From an uncultured Micrococcales bacterium (lineage in GTDB: Bacteria; Actinomycetota; Actinomycetes; Actinomycetales; Microbacteriaceae): a DNA stretch of 64,000 bases. The stretch covers positions 1 through 64,000 of the forward strand of contig CAIRNX010000028.1 in NCBI GenBank assembly GCA_903880095.1, in the 5' to 3' direction. Positions 32,995 to 40,926 of the stretch are shown piece by piece; within the stretch, counting starts at the first letter, position 1; each line of letters opens with the position of its first letter. A program made the position numbers and the translations under genes. A model generated the notes under the pieces. It ran no database searches. It saw only the letters and a program-made list of their open reading frames with translations, and was not told the origin of the DNA.

Positions 32995-33315
32995 ATGACC
33001 AAGCACGTAACCACCGCCGAATGGCAGAGCGTTGTACTAGAGAGCTCAAAGCCTGTACTCGTTGACTTCTGGGCCGAGTGGTGTGGCCCTTGCCGCCAGG
33101 TTTCGCCAATCGTTGACGAGATCGGCACCGAGTACGCCGACAAGCTTGAGGTCGTCAAGGTAAACGTAGACAACGAACCAGGGCTTGCACAGCAGTACGG
33201 CATCACCGGAATCCCTGCACTCCAGGTATTCCAAGGTGGCCAGTTGGTCAAGCAGATGGTTGGCGCACGCCCTAAGGCAGTATTGCTTCAGGACCTCGCC
33301 GACTTCATCGGCTAG
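32995..33315 (+). CDS. trxA: Thioredoxin
   Basis: A 106 aa thioredoxin with the active site WCGPC (Cys30, Cys33), preceded by VLVDFWAEWCGPC and followed by the cis-Pro loop GITGIPALQVF. It serves as electron donor for ribonucleotide reductase and peroxide defence. AAGGAA precedes the ATG. It is paired with trxB. A 7-bp stem GGCGTGT/ACACGCC at 33336-33358 follows without a U-tract. Confidence 0.97.
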   Translation: MTKHVTTAEWQSVVLESSKPVLVDFWAEWCGPCRQVSPIVDEIGTEYADKLEVVKVNVDNEPGLAQQYGITGIPALQVFQGGQLVKQMVGARPKAVLLQDLADFIG

Positions 33316-33372
33316 TCTTTATAGACAAACCCAATGGCGTGTTGAACTGACACACGCCTGAACGGGGGCCGC

Positions 33373-34617
33373 ATGCGCAAAAACCTAGACTCTTGGTTAG
33401 ACGCCTACTCTGCCCGCGCCCACAACCTTTCTGTTTCTGAGGTTCGCGCGCTTTTTGCCGTTGTTTCACGCCCCGAAGTTGTGTCGCTCGCTGGCGGAAT
33501 GCCATTTGTTTCGGCTCTGCCAAAAGATCTTCTTCGCGACGCATACGACTCCATGATGAAGTCGCACGGCGACCTTGCGATTCAATACGGCGGCGGCCAG
33601 GGTGACCTCAAGCTGCGCGATCAGACCCGCGAACTAATGGCCCTCGAAGGCATTCGCTCATCGGTCGAAGACATTGTGATCACCACGGGTTCACAACACG
33701 GTCTCGAGCTACTCAGCGGCCTGTTTCTCGACAAAGACGACGTAGTTTTGGCCGAAGGCCCTTCATACGTGGGCGCTCTAGGCATTTTCAGGCACTACGA
33801 AGCTCACGTGGAACACGTGTTGACCGACAACGACGGCATGATCCCCGAGGCGCTTGAGGCCAAAATCAAGGCACTTAAGGCCCAGTCGCGCAAAATCAAG
33901 TTTCTTTACCTGGTGCCGAACTTCGCCAACCCTTCTGGCGTGACTCTTGCCAAGGCTCGTCGTGCCAAGATTCTCGAACTTTGCAAGAAAAACCACATCC
34001 TGGTTGTCGAAGACAACCCATACGGACTGCTCTACTTCGATAAGCCGGTGCCAGACGCGCTTCGATCGATGGATGAAGACGGAATCGTCTATTTGGGTTC
34101 GTTTTCAAAGATTTTGGCTCCAGGATTCCGTGTTGGCTACGTCCTAGCCCCGCCAGCGATACGCGACAAGCTCGTCTTGGCCAACGAATCGGCCATTTTG
34201 TGCCCTTCTTCGTTCAGCCAGATGATGATTTCGTCTTATCTGGCACACGCCGACTGGCAAGGTCAAGTCGAAACGTTCCGCGGGGTTTACCGCGAACGCC
34301 GCGACGCGGCCTTGGATGCAATGGCCGAATACCTGCCAAACCTCGAAACCACGCGCCCAGATGGCGGTTTTTACCTGTGGGTGACCCTACCCGAAGGCAT
34401 AGACTCAAAGGCCATGCTGCCACTTGCCGTGAAGGAGTTGGTCGCTTACACCCCTGGCACCGCGTTCTACGGAGATGGCACAGGCCAGAACAAACTGCGC
34501 ATCTGCTACTCGTACCCGACGCCAGAACGCATTAACCTCGGAATCAAGAGGCTTTCAACTGTAATCAACCTACAGGCTGAGCTTCTCGAAACTTTCGGTA
34601 AGAAGGGCAAAAAGTGA
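33373..34617 (+). CDS. PLP-dependent aminotransferase, class I (LysN/MocR-domain type)
   Basis: A 414 aa fold-type I aminotransferase. Visible: SLAGGMPFVSALP near the N-terminus, TTGSQHGLELLSGLFLD, the PNFANPSGVTL block, VVEDNPYGLL (Asp contacts PLP nitrogen), the PLP-binding Lys in SFSKILAPGFRVGY (about 243), and the carboxylate-binding Arg near the C-terminus in RICYSYP. It lacks the GntR DNA-binding domain of MocR regulators. The substrate may be 2-aminoadipate, aromatic or branched amino acids. The ddl GTG overlaps its stop by four bases. Confidence 0.87.
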   Translation: MRKNLDSWLDAYSARAHNLSVSEVRALFAVVSRPEVVSLAGGMPFVSALPKDLLRDAYDSMMKSHGDLAIQYGGGQGDLKLRDQTRELMALEGIRSSVEDIVITTGSQHGLELLSGLFLDKDDVVLAEGPSYVGALGIFRHYEAHVEHVLTDNDGMIPEALEAKIKALKAQSRKIKFLYLVPNFANPSGVTLAKARRAKILELCKKNHILVVEDNPYGLLYFDKPVPDALRSMDEDGIVYLGSFSKILAPGFRVGYVLAPPAIRDKLVLANESAILCPSSFSQMMISSYLAHADWQGQVETFRGVYRERRDAALDAMAEYLPNLETTRPDGGFYLWVTLPEGIDSKAMLPLAVKELVAYTPGTAFYGDGTGQNKLRICYSYPTPERINLGIKRLSTVINLQAELLETFGKKGKK

Positions 34618-35585
34618 TTCCAAAGCCAAAACAGACCGGCAAGCTTCGCATTATGGTTCTTGCGGGCGGTATTTCGCATGAACGCGATATCTCGCTAAAG
34701 TCTGGCCGACGTGTGGCCGACGCTCTCATTGAGCATGGCGCAAGCGTTGAGATTCGTGAGCCAGACGAAAACCTGCTCGCCAACATCAAAAAAGACAAGC
34801 CAGACGTCATTTGGCCTGTTTTGCATGGCGCCAGCGGCGAAGATGGCGCACTTCGCGACATTTTGGCTCTAACTGGTGTGCCATTCGTTGGCGCAAGCCC
34901 TCAGGCGGCACGTTTGGCTTGGGATAAGTCAATTGCCAAGATTTTGGTTGCCGGTCAGGGCATTCAAACCCCTCCTTCGGTGACTTTGCCTAAAGAAACG
35001 TTCAAAGAGCTCGACGCCGAAGGTGTTTTGAAGGCAATTACCAACGCACTTTCGCTCCCTCTGGTCGTGAAACCTGCTCGTTCAGGCTCTGCCCAGGGAG
35101 TGACCTTGGTTACCAAGGTAGATCAACTCTCGAAAGCCATGATCGATGCCTACGTTTACTGCGATGTGGCGATTATCGAGAAGATGGTTGAGGGCACCGA
35201 ACTCGCAATAAGCGTTATCGACCTCGGAGCTGGGCCCATTGCGCTACCCGCGGTAGAAATCGAGCCGTTGGACGGCCATTTCGGCTACCAGGAGCGCTAC
35301 ACGGCTGGTGAAACGAACTACTACGTTCCGGCACGACTAACCAAGGCAGTGGCCGAGAGAGCCGCCGCAATGGCGATTAAGGCCCATAACGCACTCGGTC
35401 TGCGCCATCTTTCGCGAGTAGACATGATCGTAGACAAAAAGGGCACCCCGTGGTTCTTGGAGGCCAACGTGCTGCCAGGGCTGACCGAGACTTCGCTTCT
35501 GCCGCAAGCGGTTATCGCTGCAGGGCACTCGCTCGGTGAGGTTTATTACTCGCTCGCCGAGGCTGCACTGCGCTCACGCGGCTAA
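34614..35585 (+). CDS. ddl: D-alanine-D-alanine ligase
   Basis: A 323 aa ATP-grasp enzyme that makes the D-Ala-D-Ala dipeptide for peptidoglycan. Seen: GGISHERDISLKSGRRVADAL (N-terminal), VLHGASGEDGALRD, VGASPQAARLAWDKS, the ATP-grasp Lys in LVVKPARSGSAQGV, and the metal-binding end WFLEANVLPGLTETSLLPQ. GTG start inside the stop of the aminotransferase gene (GTGA). It is unusually placed beside the par region rather than in a cell-wall cluster. Confidence 0.92.
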   Translation: MIPKPKQTGKLRIMVLAGGISHERDISLKSGRRVADALIEHGASVEIREPDENLLANIKKDKPDVIWPVLHGASGEDGALRDILALTGVPFVGASPQAARLAWDKSIAKILVAGQGIQTPPSVTLPKETFKELDAEGVLKAITNALSLPLVVKPARSGSAQGVTLVTKVDQLSKAMIDAYVYCDVAIIEKMVEGTELAISVIDLGAGPIALPAVEIEPLDGHFGYQERYTAGETNYYVPARLTKAVAERAAAMAIKAHNALGLRHLSRVDMIVDKKGTPWFLEANVLPGLTETSLLPQAVIAAGHSLGEVYYSLAEAALRSRG

Positions 35586-35614
35586 GTAGCCCTAATCATT
35601 AGGACCCAAACGAT

Positions 35615-36541
35615 TTAGTGAGGGTCGAGCTCGATATTCATTTCGGCAATGATGCGGTTCAAATCGGCAACCGAAGCAAAATCGATCACAATCTGGCCCT
35701 TGGCCTTGCCGATGCTGATTCGCACGCTCGTGCCAAGCTTGTCGCCAAGCTGTTCGGCGATGCCTTTGAGGGAATCCTGGCGCTTGCCAGGCTGAATCGT
35801 GCCGCGCTTGGTAACCGGGCGGTCAATCGCAACCAACTCTTCAAGCGAGCGAACCGAAAGTCCCTCGTTGATTACCTTGTTGGCTAGCTCAACCATTCGC
35901 TCTTCGCTGGCAGCCCCGAGCAGTGCACGGGCGTGACCCGCACTCAAAACGCCGGCAGCAACCTTGCGCTGCACCTGGGTAGGTAGTTTTAGCAGGCGAA
36001 TGGTGTTGGTGATTCGTGGCCGCGAACGTCCGATGCGCTCAGCGAGCACTTCTTGGGTGATACCGAAGTCTTCGAGCAACTGCTGGTATGCACTGGCTTC
36101 TTCTAGAGGGTTCAGATCGCTGCGGTGCAAGTTCTCGAGAAGAGCATCGCGAAGCATGTTTTCGTCGGCGGTCTCACGAATAACCGCCGGGATCTTGCTC
36201 AGGCCGGCTTCTTTAGACGCGCGCAGGCGGCGCTCACCCATGATTAGCTCGTATGAACCCTCGGCAAGCTCACGAACGACGATCGGCTGCAAAACACCGA
36301 GTTCTTTGATCGAGTGCACCAGTTCGGCGAAAGCCTCAGGCTCATAGACGCTTCTCGGTTGCTTGGCGTTAGGAACGATCGCGGTTAGGTCGAGGTAGCC
36401 AAAGCGGGCGCCTGGCACAGGCACAAGGTTGTCGGCCTGACTGCCGCCGTCGGTGAAAAACACGTCAATCGGGCGCTCTGCAGGCTCGGTCGGAATAAGT
36501 GCGCCGATGCCGCGGCCTAGACCGCTTTTTCTATCTGCCAA
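35615..36541 (-). CDS. parB: Chromosome partitioning protein ParB
   Basis: A 308 aa CTP-dependent clamp that loads at parS and spreads. The N-terminus LGRGIGALIP contacts ParA. The CTP-binding region includes the box GERRLRASKEAGL, a helix-turn-helix TQEVLAERIGRSRPRITNTIRLL (about 177-199) recognises parS, and a C-terminal dimer domain ends the protein. The TTG at 36541 overlaps the parA stop by 11 bases and gives the expected ADRKSGLGRG start; a longer frame lies inside parA. Confidence 0.94.
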   Translation of the reverse strand: MADRKSGLGRGIGALIPTEPAERPIDVFFTDGGSQADNLVPVPGARFGYLDLTAIVPNAKQPRSVYEPEAFAELVHSIKELGVLQPIVVRELAEGSYELIMGERRLRASKEAGLSKIPAVIRETADENMLRDALLENLHRSDLNPLEEASAYQQLLEDFGITQEVLAERIGRSRPRITNTIRLLKLPTQVQRKVAAGVLSAGHARALLGAASEERMVELANKVINEGLSVRSLEELVAIDRPVTKRGTIQPGKRQDSLKGIAEQLGDKLGTSVRISIGKAKGQIVIDFASVADLNRIIAEMNIELDPH

Positions 36542-37424
36542 GTTGTGCTCCTCTGTTGGCGATTTCGATGGCCGCCTCGAGGTACGAAATCGCACCAGGA
36601 GAACGCCTGTCGTAAGAAATTACGGTCTTGCCGTAGCTTGGGGCCTCAGAAACTCGAACAGAGCGAGGAATAACGCTGTTTAGCACCTCGGTCTTGAAGT
36701 GATTACGAACCTCGTTTGCGACGTCCATCGCCAAGTTTGTGCGGCTGTCGAACATGGTCAGCAGCACGGTAGAGATCACAAGTTCGCGATTCAGCTGCTT
36801 TTTGATCATGTTGATGTAGTTTTCGAGCTGCTCAACGCCCTCAAGCGCGTAATACTCGCACTGAATAGGCACGAGAACCTCTTTGGCGGCGACCCAGGCG
36901 TTGATTGTTAGCAGGCCAAGGCTCGGTGGGCAGTCAATGAAGATGTAGTCCGGCGGAGACATCGTGGTTTCGAGATAGGTTTCGATAGCTGTGCGCAGGC
37001 GCTGTTCGCGAGCAACCATCGAAACAAGCTCAAGTTCGGCACCGGTGAGGTTGATTGTGGCCGGCACGCAGGTGAGTCCTGGCATCTCTGGGCTGACTTT
37101 GATCACGTTTTCGAGCGGCACATCGGCGACAAGCACTTCATAAATGCTCTCTACGGCGGCGTGATGCTCGATTCCAAGGGCGGTGGACGCGTTGCCTTGA
37201 GGGTCGAGGTCAATAACCAGCACCTGCAGGCCCTTGGATGCCAGCGCGGCAGCAATGTTCACAGCAGTGGTGGTCTTGCCGACGCCACCTTTTTGGTTCG
37301 AAATGGTGAAGATTCGTGTTTTAGCTGGTCGCGGGAGCCGCTGAGTGTCTGCGCTAGCAAGTCGCTCGGCATTCTCATAGAGTTCGCGAGCAAGTGGGGT
37401 GCCTAGGTCATCGGGATGTTTCAC
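36531..37424 (-). CDS. parA: Chromosome partitioning ATPase ParA
   Basis: A 297 aa deviant-Walker ATPase. Walker A is QKGGVGKTTTAVNIAAAL (about 45-62), A' is VIDLDPQGNASTALG, and Walker B is YIFIDCPPSLG. It pulls ParB-parS complexes apart. GTG 37424 is preferred: GGAGG lies nine bases upstream, whereas for the TTG at 37433 (giving MFHVKH) the GGAGG touches the codon. A parS site spans both codons. Typical actinobacterial ParA proteins read VSRET through parS, a frame that here belongs to the short ORF 37408-37557. Confidence 0.93.
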   Translation of the reverse strand: MKHPDDLGTPLARELYENAERLASADTQRLPRPAKTRIFTISNQKGGVGKTTTAVNIAAALASKGLQVLVIDLDPQGNASTALGIEHHAAVESIYEVLVADVPLENVIKVSPEMPGLTCVPATINLTGAELELVSMVAREQRLRTAIETYLETTMSPPDYIFIDCPPSLGLLTINAWVAAKEVLVPIQCEYYALEGVEQLENYINMIKKQLNRELVISTVLLTMFDSRTNLAMDVANEVRNHFKTEVLNSVIPRSVRVSEAPSYGKTVISYDRRSPGAISYLEAAIEIANRGAQLGR

Positions 37425-37557
37425 GTGAAACAACCTCCTGCCAGCCGGTTGCCTCTGGGCTTGCCTCTTCGCGGCCCGCAGGATAGCCCAAACCGGCTAC
37501 CACTGATGGCTTAGTGACCGATGAGGCTTCTGCCGCGGTCAGTTCGTAGGTGCTCAA
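37408..37557 (-). CDS. 49-codon ORF overlapping parA: leader peptide or split ParA N-terminus
   Basis: TTG start with CGGAG seven bases upstream; stop TGA inside parA. The product starts MSTYELTAAEASS and ends VVSRETSR, the VSRET being read from parS. Many actinobacterial ParA proteins have an N-terminal extension containing exactly VSRET followed by D-D-TPLA. Here DDLGTPLAREL lies in the +1 frame directly after. So this is either the true ParA N-terminus separated by one extra base, or a leader peptide coupled to parA. It lies 28 bases past rsmG and is the only content of the rsmG-parA gap. Confidence 0.5.
   Translation of the reverse strand: MSTYELTAAEASSVTKPSVVAGLGYPAGREEASPEATGWQEVVSRETSR
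37417..37432. promoter_or_regulatory. parS site 1, over the parA start
   Basis: TGTTTCACGTGAAACA, identical to the bacterial parS consensus. It covers the possible TTG and GTG starts of parA. ParB bound here could also repress its own operon. Confidence 0.97.
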
Positions 37558-37585
37558 ATTTGCTCTCCGGTGAGTTTCCAAAGGT

Positions 37586-38206
37586 TCAGATTAGCCTAGT
37601 TCTGACCACAGTTGTAGGGTCAGCAAGATGTTCTGCACCAACTGTGAGCAAATCAAAGCCAGCGATCTTCATTTTCTTTGCCAATTTCTGGGCTTCGGCA
37701 ATCTCGTCGGCCGCCTTTGACCCCTTGAGGGCAAGTAGTTCGCCACCTTCACGAATAAGGTCAATGGTCAAACGCAGCAGTTTAGAGAGGTTAGAGACCG
37801 CTCTTGCGGTGACAATGTCATAGACATGACCGACCTCTTCGGCTCTAGCTCGCAATACTTCTACGTTGGTGAGCCCTAGCTCCTCGACCTGCAGTTTCAA
37901 CCAGTCAGAACGGCGTTCCATCGGTTCAATGAGGGTGAAATGCGCGTTTGGCTGCGCAATGGCCATTGGGATTCCCGGTAGCCCAGCGCCTGAACCTACG
38001 TCGGCCACCGTCTTTCCCTCGGCTACGAGCTGCGCCACAACGGCGCTGTTGAGAATGTGCCGAGACCAAAGGATCTCTAATTCGCGAGGACCAAGTAGGC
38101 CGAGAGTGTCTGAGTCGCGGGCGAGCGCGGCAGCGTATGCCCGGGCAAGGTCGATTCGGTCGCTGAAAATCTCTTTCGCGACTGCCGGTTCTTTTTCTAG
38201 TGCCAT
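37586..38206 (-). CDS. rsmG: 16S rRNA (guanine-N7) methyltransferase G
   Basis: A 206 aa SAM-dependent enzyme that methylates G527 of 16S rRNA. The SAM motif is VADVGSGAGLPGIPMAIA (about 67-84), followed by FTLIEPMERRSDWL and the VTARAVSNLSKLL motif. ATG 38206 (MALEKEP) aligns with homologous starts; the frame continues up through parS as MFHVKH to 38239, without a ribosome site. It lies between jag (after a terminator) and parA, and probably heads the rsmG-parA-parB operon. Confidence 0.92.
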   Translation of the reverse strand: MALEKEPAVAKEIFSDRIDLARAYAAALARDSDTLGLLGPRELEILWSRHILNSAVVAQLVAEGKTVADVGSGAGLPGIPMAIAQPNAHFTLIEPMERRSDWLKLQVEELGLTNVEVLRARAEEVGHVYDIVTARAVSNLSKLLRLTIDLIREGGELLALKGSKAADEIAEAQKLAKKMKIAGFDLLTVGAEHLADPTTVVRTRLI

Positions 38207-38222
38207 GACTACCAATCTTCCA

Positions 38223-38238
38223 TGTTTCACGTGAAACA
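38223..38238. promoter_or_regulatory. parS site 2, upstream of rsmG
   Basis: TGTTTCACGTGAAACA, a perfect match; with the flanking bases it is an 18-bp palindrome ATGTTTCACGTGAAACAT. It lies 806 bp from parS site 1, between the jag terminator and rsmG. Confidence 0.97.
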
Positions 38239-38252
38239 TCGACAATGAAAAA

Positions 38253-38274
38253 GGCCGGGGTTTTAGCCCCGGCC
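38253..38274 (-). terminator. Terminator of the rpmH-rnpA-yidD-yidC-jag unit
   Basis: Perfect 8-bp stem GGCCGGGG / CCCCGGCC with a six-base loop, 15 bases past the jag stop and followed on the minus strand by TTTTTCATTG. It separates jag from rsmG. Confidence 0.92.
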
Positions 38275-38289
38275 AGTTTCAGTTGCTTA

Positions 38290-38817
38290 TTAGGCGGGCT
38301 TGACCACGATGTGGCGGTCCTTGCCTTCGCCCTCAGACTCAGAGACGAGGCCGGCCTCGGCTACTAGGTCGTGAACGATCTTGCGCTCGTATGAAGACAT
38401 CGGCTTCATCGGAACAGCCTCACCTAGGTCTTTGACCTTGTCGATGATGCGGGTCACGATGCGGGTGATGTCGTCTACGCGCTTCTGGCGTGAACCGCCC
38501 ACGTCAAGAATCAGGCGGCTGAAGCTGTTTGTCTTTACCTGGACGGCAAGACGGGTGAGCTCCTGCAGCGCTTCAACGGTCTCAGGCTCCGAGATAAGAC
38601 GCAGGTTGCTGTCTTCTTCGGCGCTGATCTCGAGGTAGGCGCGGCCCTGGCGAACGTCGATGTCGATGTCGCCCTCTAGGTCATAGATGTCAAGGAACTC
38701 TTCTAGGTAGTCGGCGGCAATGTCGCCCTCTGCCTCTAGAGCCTTTACATCGGTTGCTTCCGAAGCTTCTTCGGAAACAACTTCTTCAATTACGTCTGGC
38801 GTCTCGTTTTCAGACAT
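38290..38817 (-). CDS. jag: KH/R3H RNA-binding protein Jag (KhpB)
   Basis: A 175 aa protein. It has an acidic N-terminus (about 1-30), a KH domain (about 45-110, IDVRQGRAYLEISAEEDSNL...) and a C-terminal R3H domain (about 115-175, SYERKIVHDLVAEAGL). The N-terminal Jag domain of firmicute versions is missing, as usual in actinobacteria. KhpB binds RNA and in other bacteria affects cell division and elongation. It lies directly after yidC (seven bases). Confidence 0.92.
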   Translation of the reverse strand: MSENETPDVIEEVVSEEASEATDVKALEAEGDIAADYLEEFLDIYDLEGDIDIDVRQGRAYLEISAEEDSNLRLISEPETVEALQELTRLAVQVKTNSFSRLILDVGGSRQKRVDDITRIVTRIIDKVKDLGEAVPMKPMSSYERKIVHDLVAEAGLVSESEGEGKDRHIVVKPA

Positions 38818-38824
38818 TTCTCTC

Positions 38825-39763
38825 CTACTTGCGCTTCTTAGTGCGCTTTTTACTTACAGGCTGGGCCCGCTGGCTGTTTTCGCGAACGATGTCGATGGTC
38901 TCGGCTTCGCTCTCGAGTTCTTCAATAACCTCGGTTAGCTTGCCCTTCTTGGCAAGGCGCTGCTGGCGTTCTTCGAATGCCTTAGAACCGGGGGTTGGCA
39001 TGCGGCGAATAACAAAGTACTGCTGGCCCATGGTCCAGAAGTTCGAGGTGAGCCAGTAGAACATGAGTCCTAGAGGGAACGCGATACCCGAAACCGCAAA
39101 GATAAGCGGGAACGCGTACAACATGATCTTCTGGGTCTGCATGTACTGGCTGGTTTGGGTGGCAGCGTTCTGGTTCTTAGCCATGATCTGCTTCTGGGTG
39201 ATGAACTGCGATGCAGTCATTAGGACAATCATGGTGATACCGAGAATGAACACCGCTGGGTTTCCCTCGGCGGTACTTAACGAGTGCTTTAGAGGTGCAC
39301 CTAAGAAGCTTGACTCCTGAAAAGACTTCGACAACTCTTCGCTCATGACTCCAACACCCTTTTGGCCTCGCGAGGCGGTTTGGAGGGTGCTAAAGAGGCT
39401 GAAGAAGATTGGCATCTGCATCAACATTGGCAGGCATGAGCTCAGCGGGTTAGAACCGGTGCGCTTGTATAGGGCCATTTGCTCCTGAGCAAACTTTTCG
39501 CGAGATTCGCGATCGGTCTTGCCTTTGTATTTCTTCTGCAGCTTGGCGAGCTCCGGCTGAACGAGCATCATGTTTCGCTGACTTTTGATCTGACGAACAA
39601 AAATCGGGATAAGTGCGGTTCGCACAACGAGTACAAGGAACACGATCGAGAGAACCCAAGTCACGCCCCAATTGGACTGAAGACCAATGGCAGTGAAAGC
39701 GGTGTGGAAAGCCGTAAGAATCAGCTCAATGAGCCACTTAATGGGCCAGAGAATATCAGGCAT
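38825..39763 (-). CDS. yidC: Membrane protein insertase YidC
   Basis: A 312 aa Oxa1/YidC insertase with five membrane helices. The short N-terminal helix WLIELILTAFHTAFTAIG is followed by the helix pair NWGVTWVLSIVFLVLVVRTALIPIF, whose Arg in the groove is essential in the family. SSCLPMLMQMPIFFSLF and FPLGLMFYWLTSNFWTMGQQ are further family blocks. The basic C-terminal tail KKRTKKRK is likely to contact ribosomes. There is no large periplasmic domain, as in other Gram-positives. Confidence 0.95.
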   Translation of the reverse strand: MPDILWPIKWLIELILTAFHTAFTAIGLQSNWGVTWVLSIVFLVLVVRTALIPIFVRQIKSQRNMMLVQPELAKLQKKYKGKTDRESREKFAQEQMALYKRTGSNPLSSCLPMLMQMPIFFSLFSTLQTASRGQKGVGVMSEELSKSFQESSFLGAPLKHSLSTAEGNPAVFILGITMIVLMTASQFITQKQIMAKNQNAATQTSQYMQTQKIMLYAFPLIFAVSGIAFPLGLMFYWLTSNFWTMGQQYFVIRRMPTPGSKAFEERQQRLAKKGKLTEVIEELESEAETIDIVRENSQRAQPVSKKRTKKRK

Positions 39764-39768
39764 CTGGT

Positions 39769-40071
39769 TTAGCCCTTCCTTGGTTGGGGTGTAACAAATC
39801 CGTTGTCCTTTACTAAGAAGACTCCCGAACCCGGTTTGACTGGGTCGACGCCACCCTTAGAGAAGGGGTTGCAGCGAAGGATGCGCCATGTGGTTAGAAC
39901 CACACCGGCAACAACGCCACGTTGCTGAACCTGGCCGAGCCCATAGGCCGAACAGGTCGGGTGATACCTACAAACATCGCCGTAAATCGGTGAGATGAAC
40001 TTTCGGTAGCCCTTTAAGAACAAGATCACTGCGTTTCGAGGTGCCAACCAGATCCACGCCAAGGTTTTCAC
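39769..40071 (-). CDS. yidD: Membrane protein insertion efficiency factor YidD
   Basis: A 100 aa protein with the family core YRKFISPIYGDVCRYHPTCSAYGLGQVQQRG (about 21-51), including the three conserved Cys, then RILRCNPFSKGGVDPV. It is an amphipathic peripheral membrane protein that helps YidC. It sits between rnpA (four-base overlap) and yidC (five-base gap), the standard order. Confidence 0.95.
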   Translation of the reverse strand: MKTLAWIWLAPRNAVILFLKGYRKFISPIYGDVCRYHPTCSAYGLGQVQQRGVVAGVVLTTWRILRCNPFSKGGVDPVKPGSGVFLVKDNGFVTPQPRKG

Positions 40072-40418
40072 GCCTTGGCCTTTCTCTTCATTGCTCTTTC
40101 GAACGCGGTCAAAGCCTCTTCACGAAGTCTATTCCAGTCGAGCTCCGCGGCACCGGGCAACGCCCGCATAACTGCAGAGTATTCGCTTGGGTTTTGTTTG
40201 AGAATTTCGGCAGCGACGCTTCGAAGACGTCGCTTCACAAGGTTTCTGCCTACGGCGCCCGCAACAGGCTTGCCCACTACAAAACCAAAGCGGGCATGAG
40301 GCCTTGCCTCATCCCGCTTTAGGTAGATGATTAAGTGGTCGCTTACCTGCTTGTTGCCTGCCTTCATCGTCGACTTGAAGTCGTCTGCCGAAGTGAGGCG
40401 GTTCTCGCGTGCGAGCAC
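40068..40418 (-). CDS. rnpA: Ribonuclease P protein component
   Basis: A 116 aa basic protein subunit of RNase P, which with the M1 RNA matures tRNA 5' ends. The family signature RNLVKRRLRSVAAEIL lies at about 59-74, preceded by ARFGFVVGKPVAGAVG. The N-terminus MLARENRLTSADDF is typical. It is 12 bases downstream of rpmH in the same transcript. Confidence 0.95.
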   Translation of the reverse strand: MLARENRLTSADDFKSTMKAGNKQVSDHLIIYLKRDEARPHARFGFVVGKPVAGAVGRNLVKRRLRSVAAEILKQNPSEYSAVMRALPGAAELDWNRLREEALTAFERAMKRKAKA

Positions 40419-40430
40419 CAGGTTAGTTGT

Positions 40431-40568
40431 TTAGGCCGAAAGCTCTACGCGGCCCTTGCGGCGACGCGCAGCCAAAATGGCGCGGCCGGCACGGGTCTTC
40501 ATGCGAAGGCGGAAACCGTGGGTCTTTGCACGACGACGGTTGTTCGGCTGGAAGGTACGCTTGCTCAT
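40431..40568 (-). CDS. rpmH: 50S ribosomal protein L34
   Basis: A 45 aa very basic protein, [19 protein letters not shown] at the N-terminus with [17 protein letters not shown] after it, which is diagnostic. It starts the leftward rpmH-rnpA-yidD-yidC-jag unit. GGAG lies nine bases before the ATG. The next gene on the right is the divergent dnaA. Confidence 0.98.
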   Translation of the reverse strand: MSKRTFQPNNRRRAKTHGFRLRMKTRAGRAILAARRRKGRVELSA

Positions 40569-40666
40569 TGGTGATCACTCCAAAGCTTGATTGTTGGATC
40601 TTGGTTGGTAGCGGATGATTCCGCCGATTTAGCCGCTTCACCGATCCAAGGCAAAGCAACCTGTTA

Positions 40667-40696
40667 AACCTATGGCATCGGGGGCCTCTGGGTCAA
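40667..40696 (-). promoter_or_regulatory. rpmH operon promoter
   Basis: On the minus strand: TTGACC (40691-40696), 18 bases, TAGGTT (40667-40672). It lies about 100 bases before the rpmH ATG in the 358-bp rpmH-dnaA gap. Confidence 0.55.
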
Positions 40697-40854
40697 GTTC
40701 TTTGCCAAATTATTTTTTCAACCCAACAGCCTCGCACAGACATTTGTAACAGTTTGGTTTAGACACGCCGATACGATTTGCAATTGCATTCGGATATTCG
40801 GTTGAATACCTCAGTGGCATCTACCCACGAGGTTCTCCACAACCCAAAATCGAG

Positions 40855-40894
40855 TTATCCACAGTTGTGCACAAATCACTTAGCCTGTGGAAAA
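40855..40894. promoter_or_regulatory. DnaA boxes upstream of dnaA
   Basis: TTATCCACA at 40855 (perfect), TTGTGCACA at 40865 (one mismatch, itself palindromic) and TGTGGAAAA at 40886, all within 72 bases of the dnaA ATG. The last lies in a 15-mer, TTAGCCTGTGGAAAA (40880-40894), that recurs exactly upstream of dnaB. Likely used for dnaA autoregulation and/or as part of the origin. The remaining 40697-40854 stretch is AT-rich and holds no gene that I can see. Confidence 0.8.
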
Positions 40895-40926
40895 CTATTC
40901 ATTCAAAATCTGCAAGGGGAACCAAC

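Noticed and set aside
33336-33358. Hairpin after trxA as a terminator
   Set aside because: The stem GGCGTGT/ACACGCC has no U-tract and lies close to the next gene; the evidence is too weak for a terminator call.
40867-40926. Upstream start for dnaA (MHKSLSLWK...)
   Set aside because: It reads through DnaA boxes without a ribosome site; ATG 40927 has AAGGGGA in place and the expected start.
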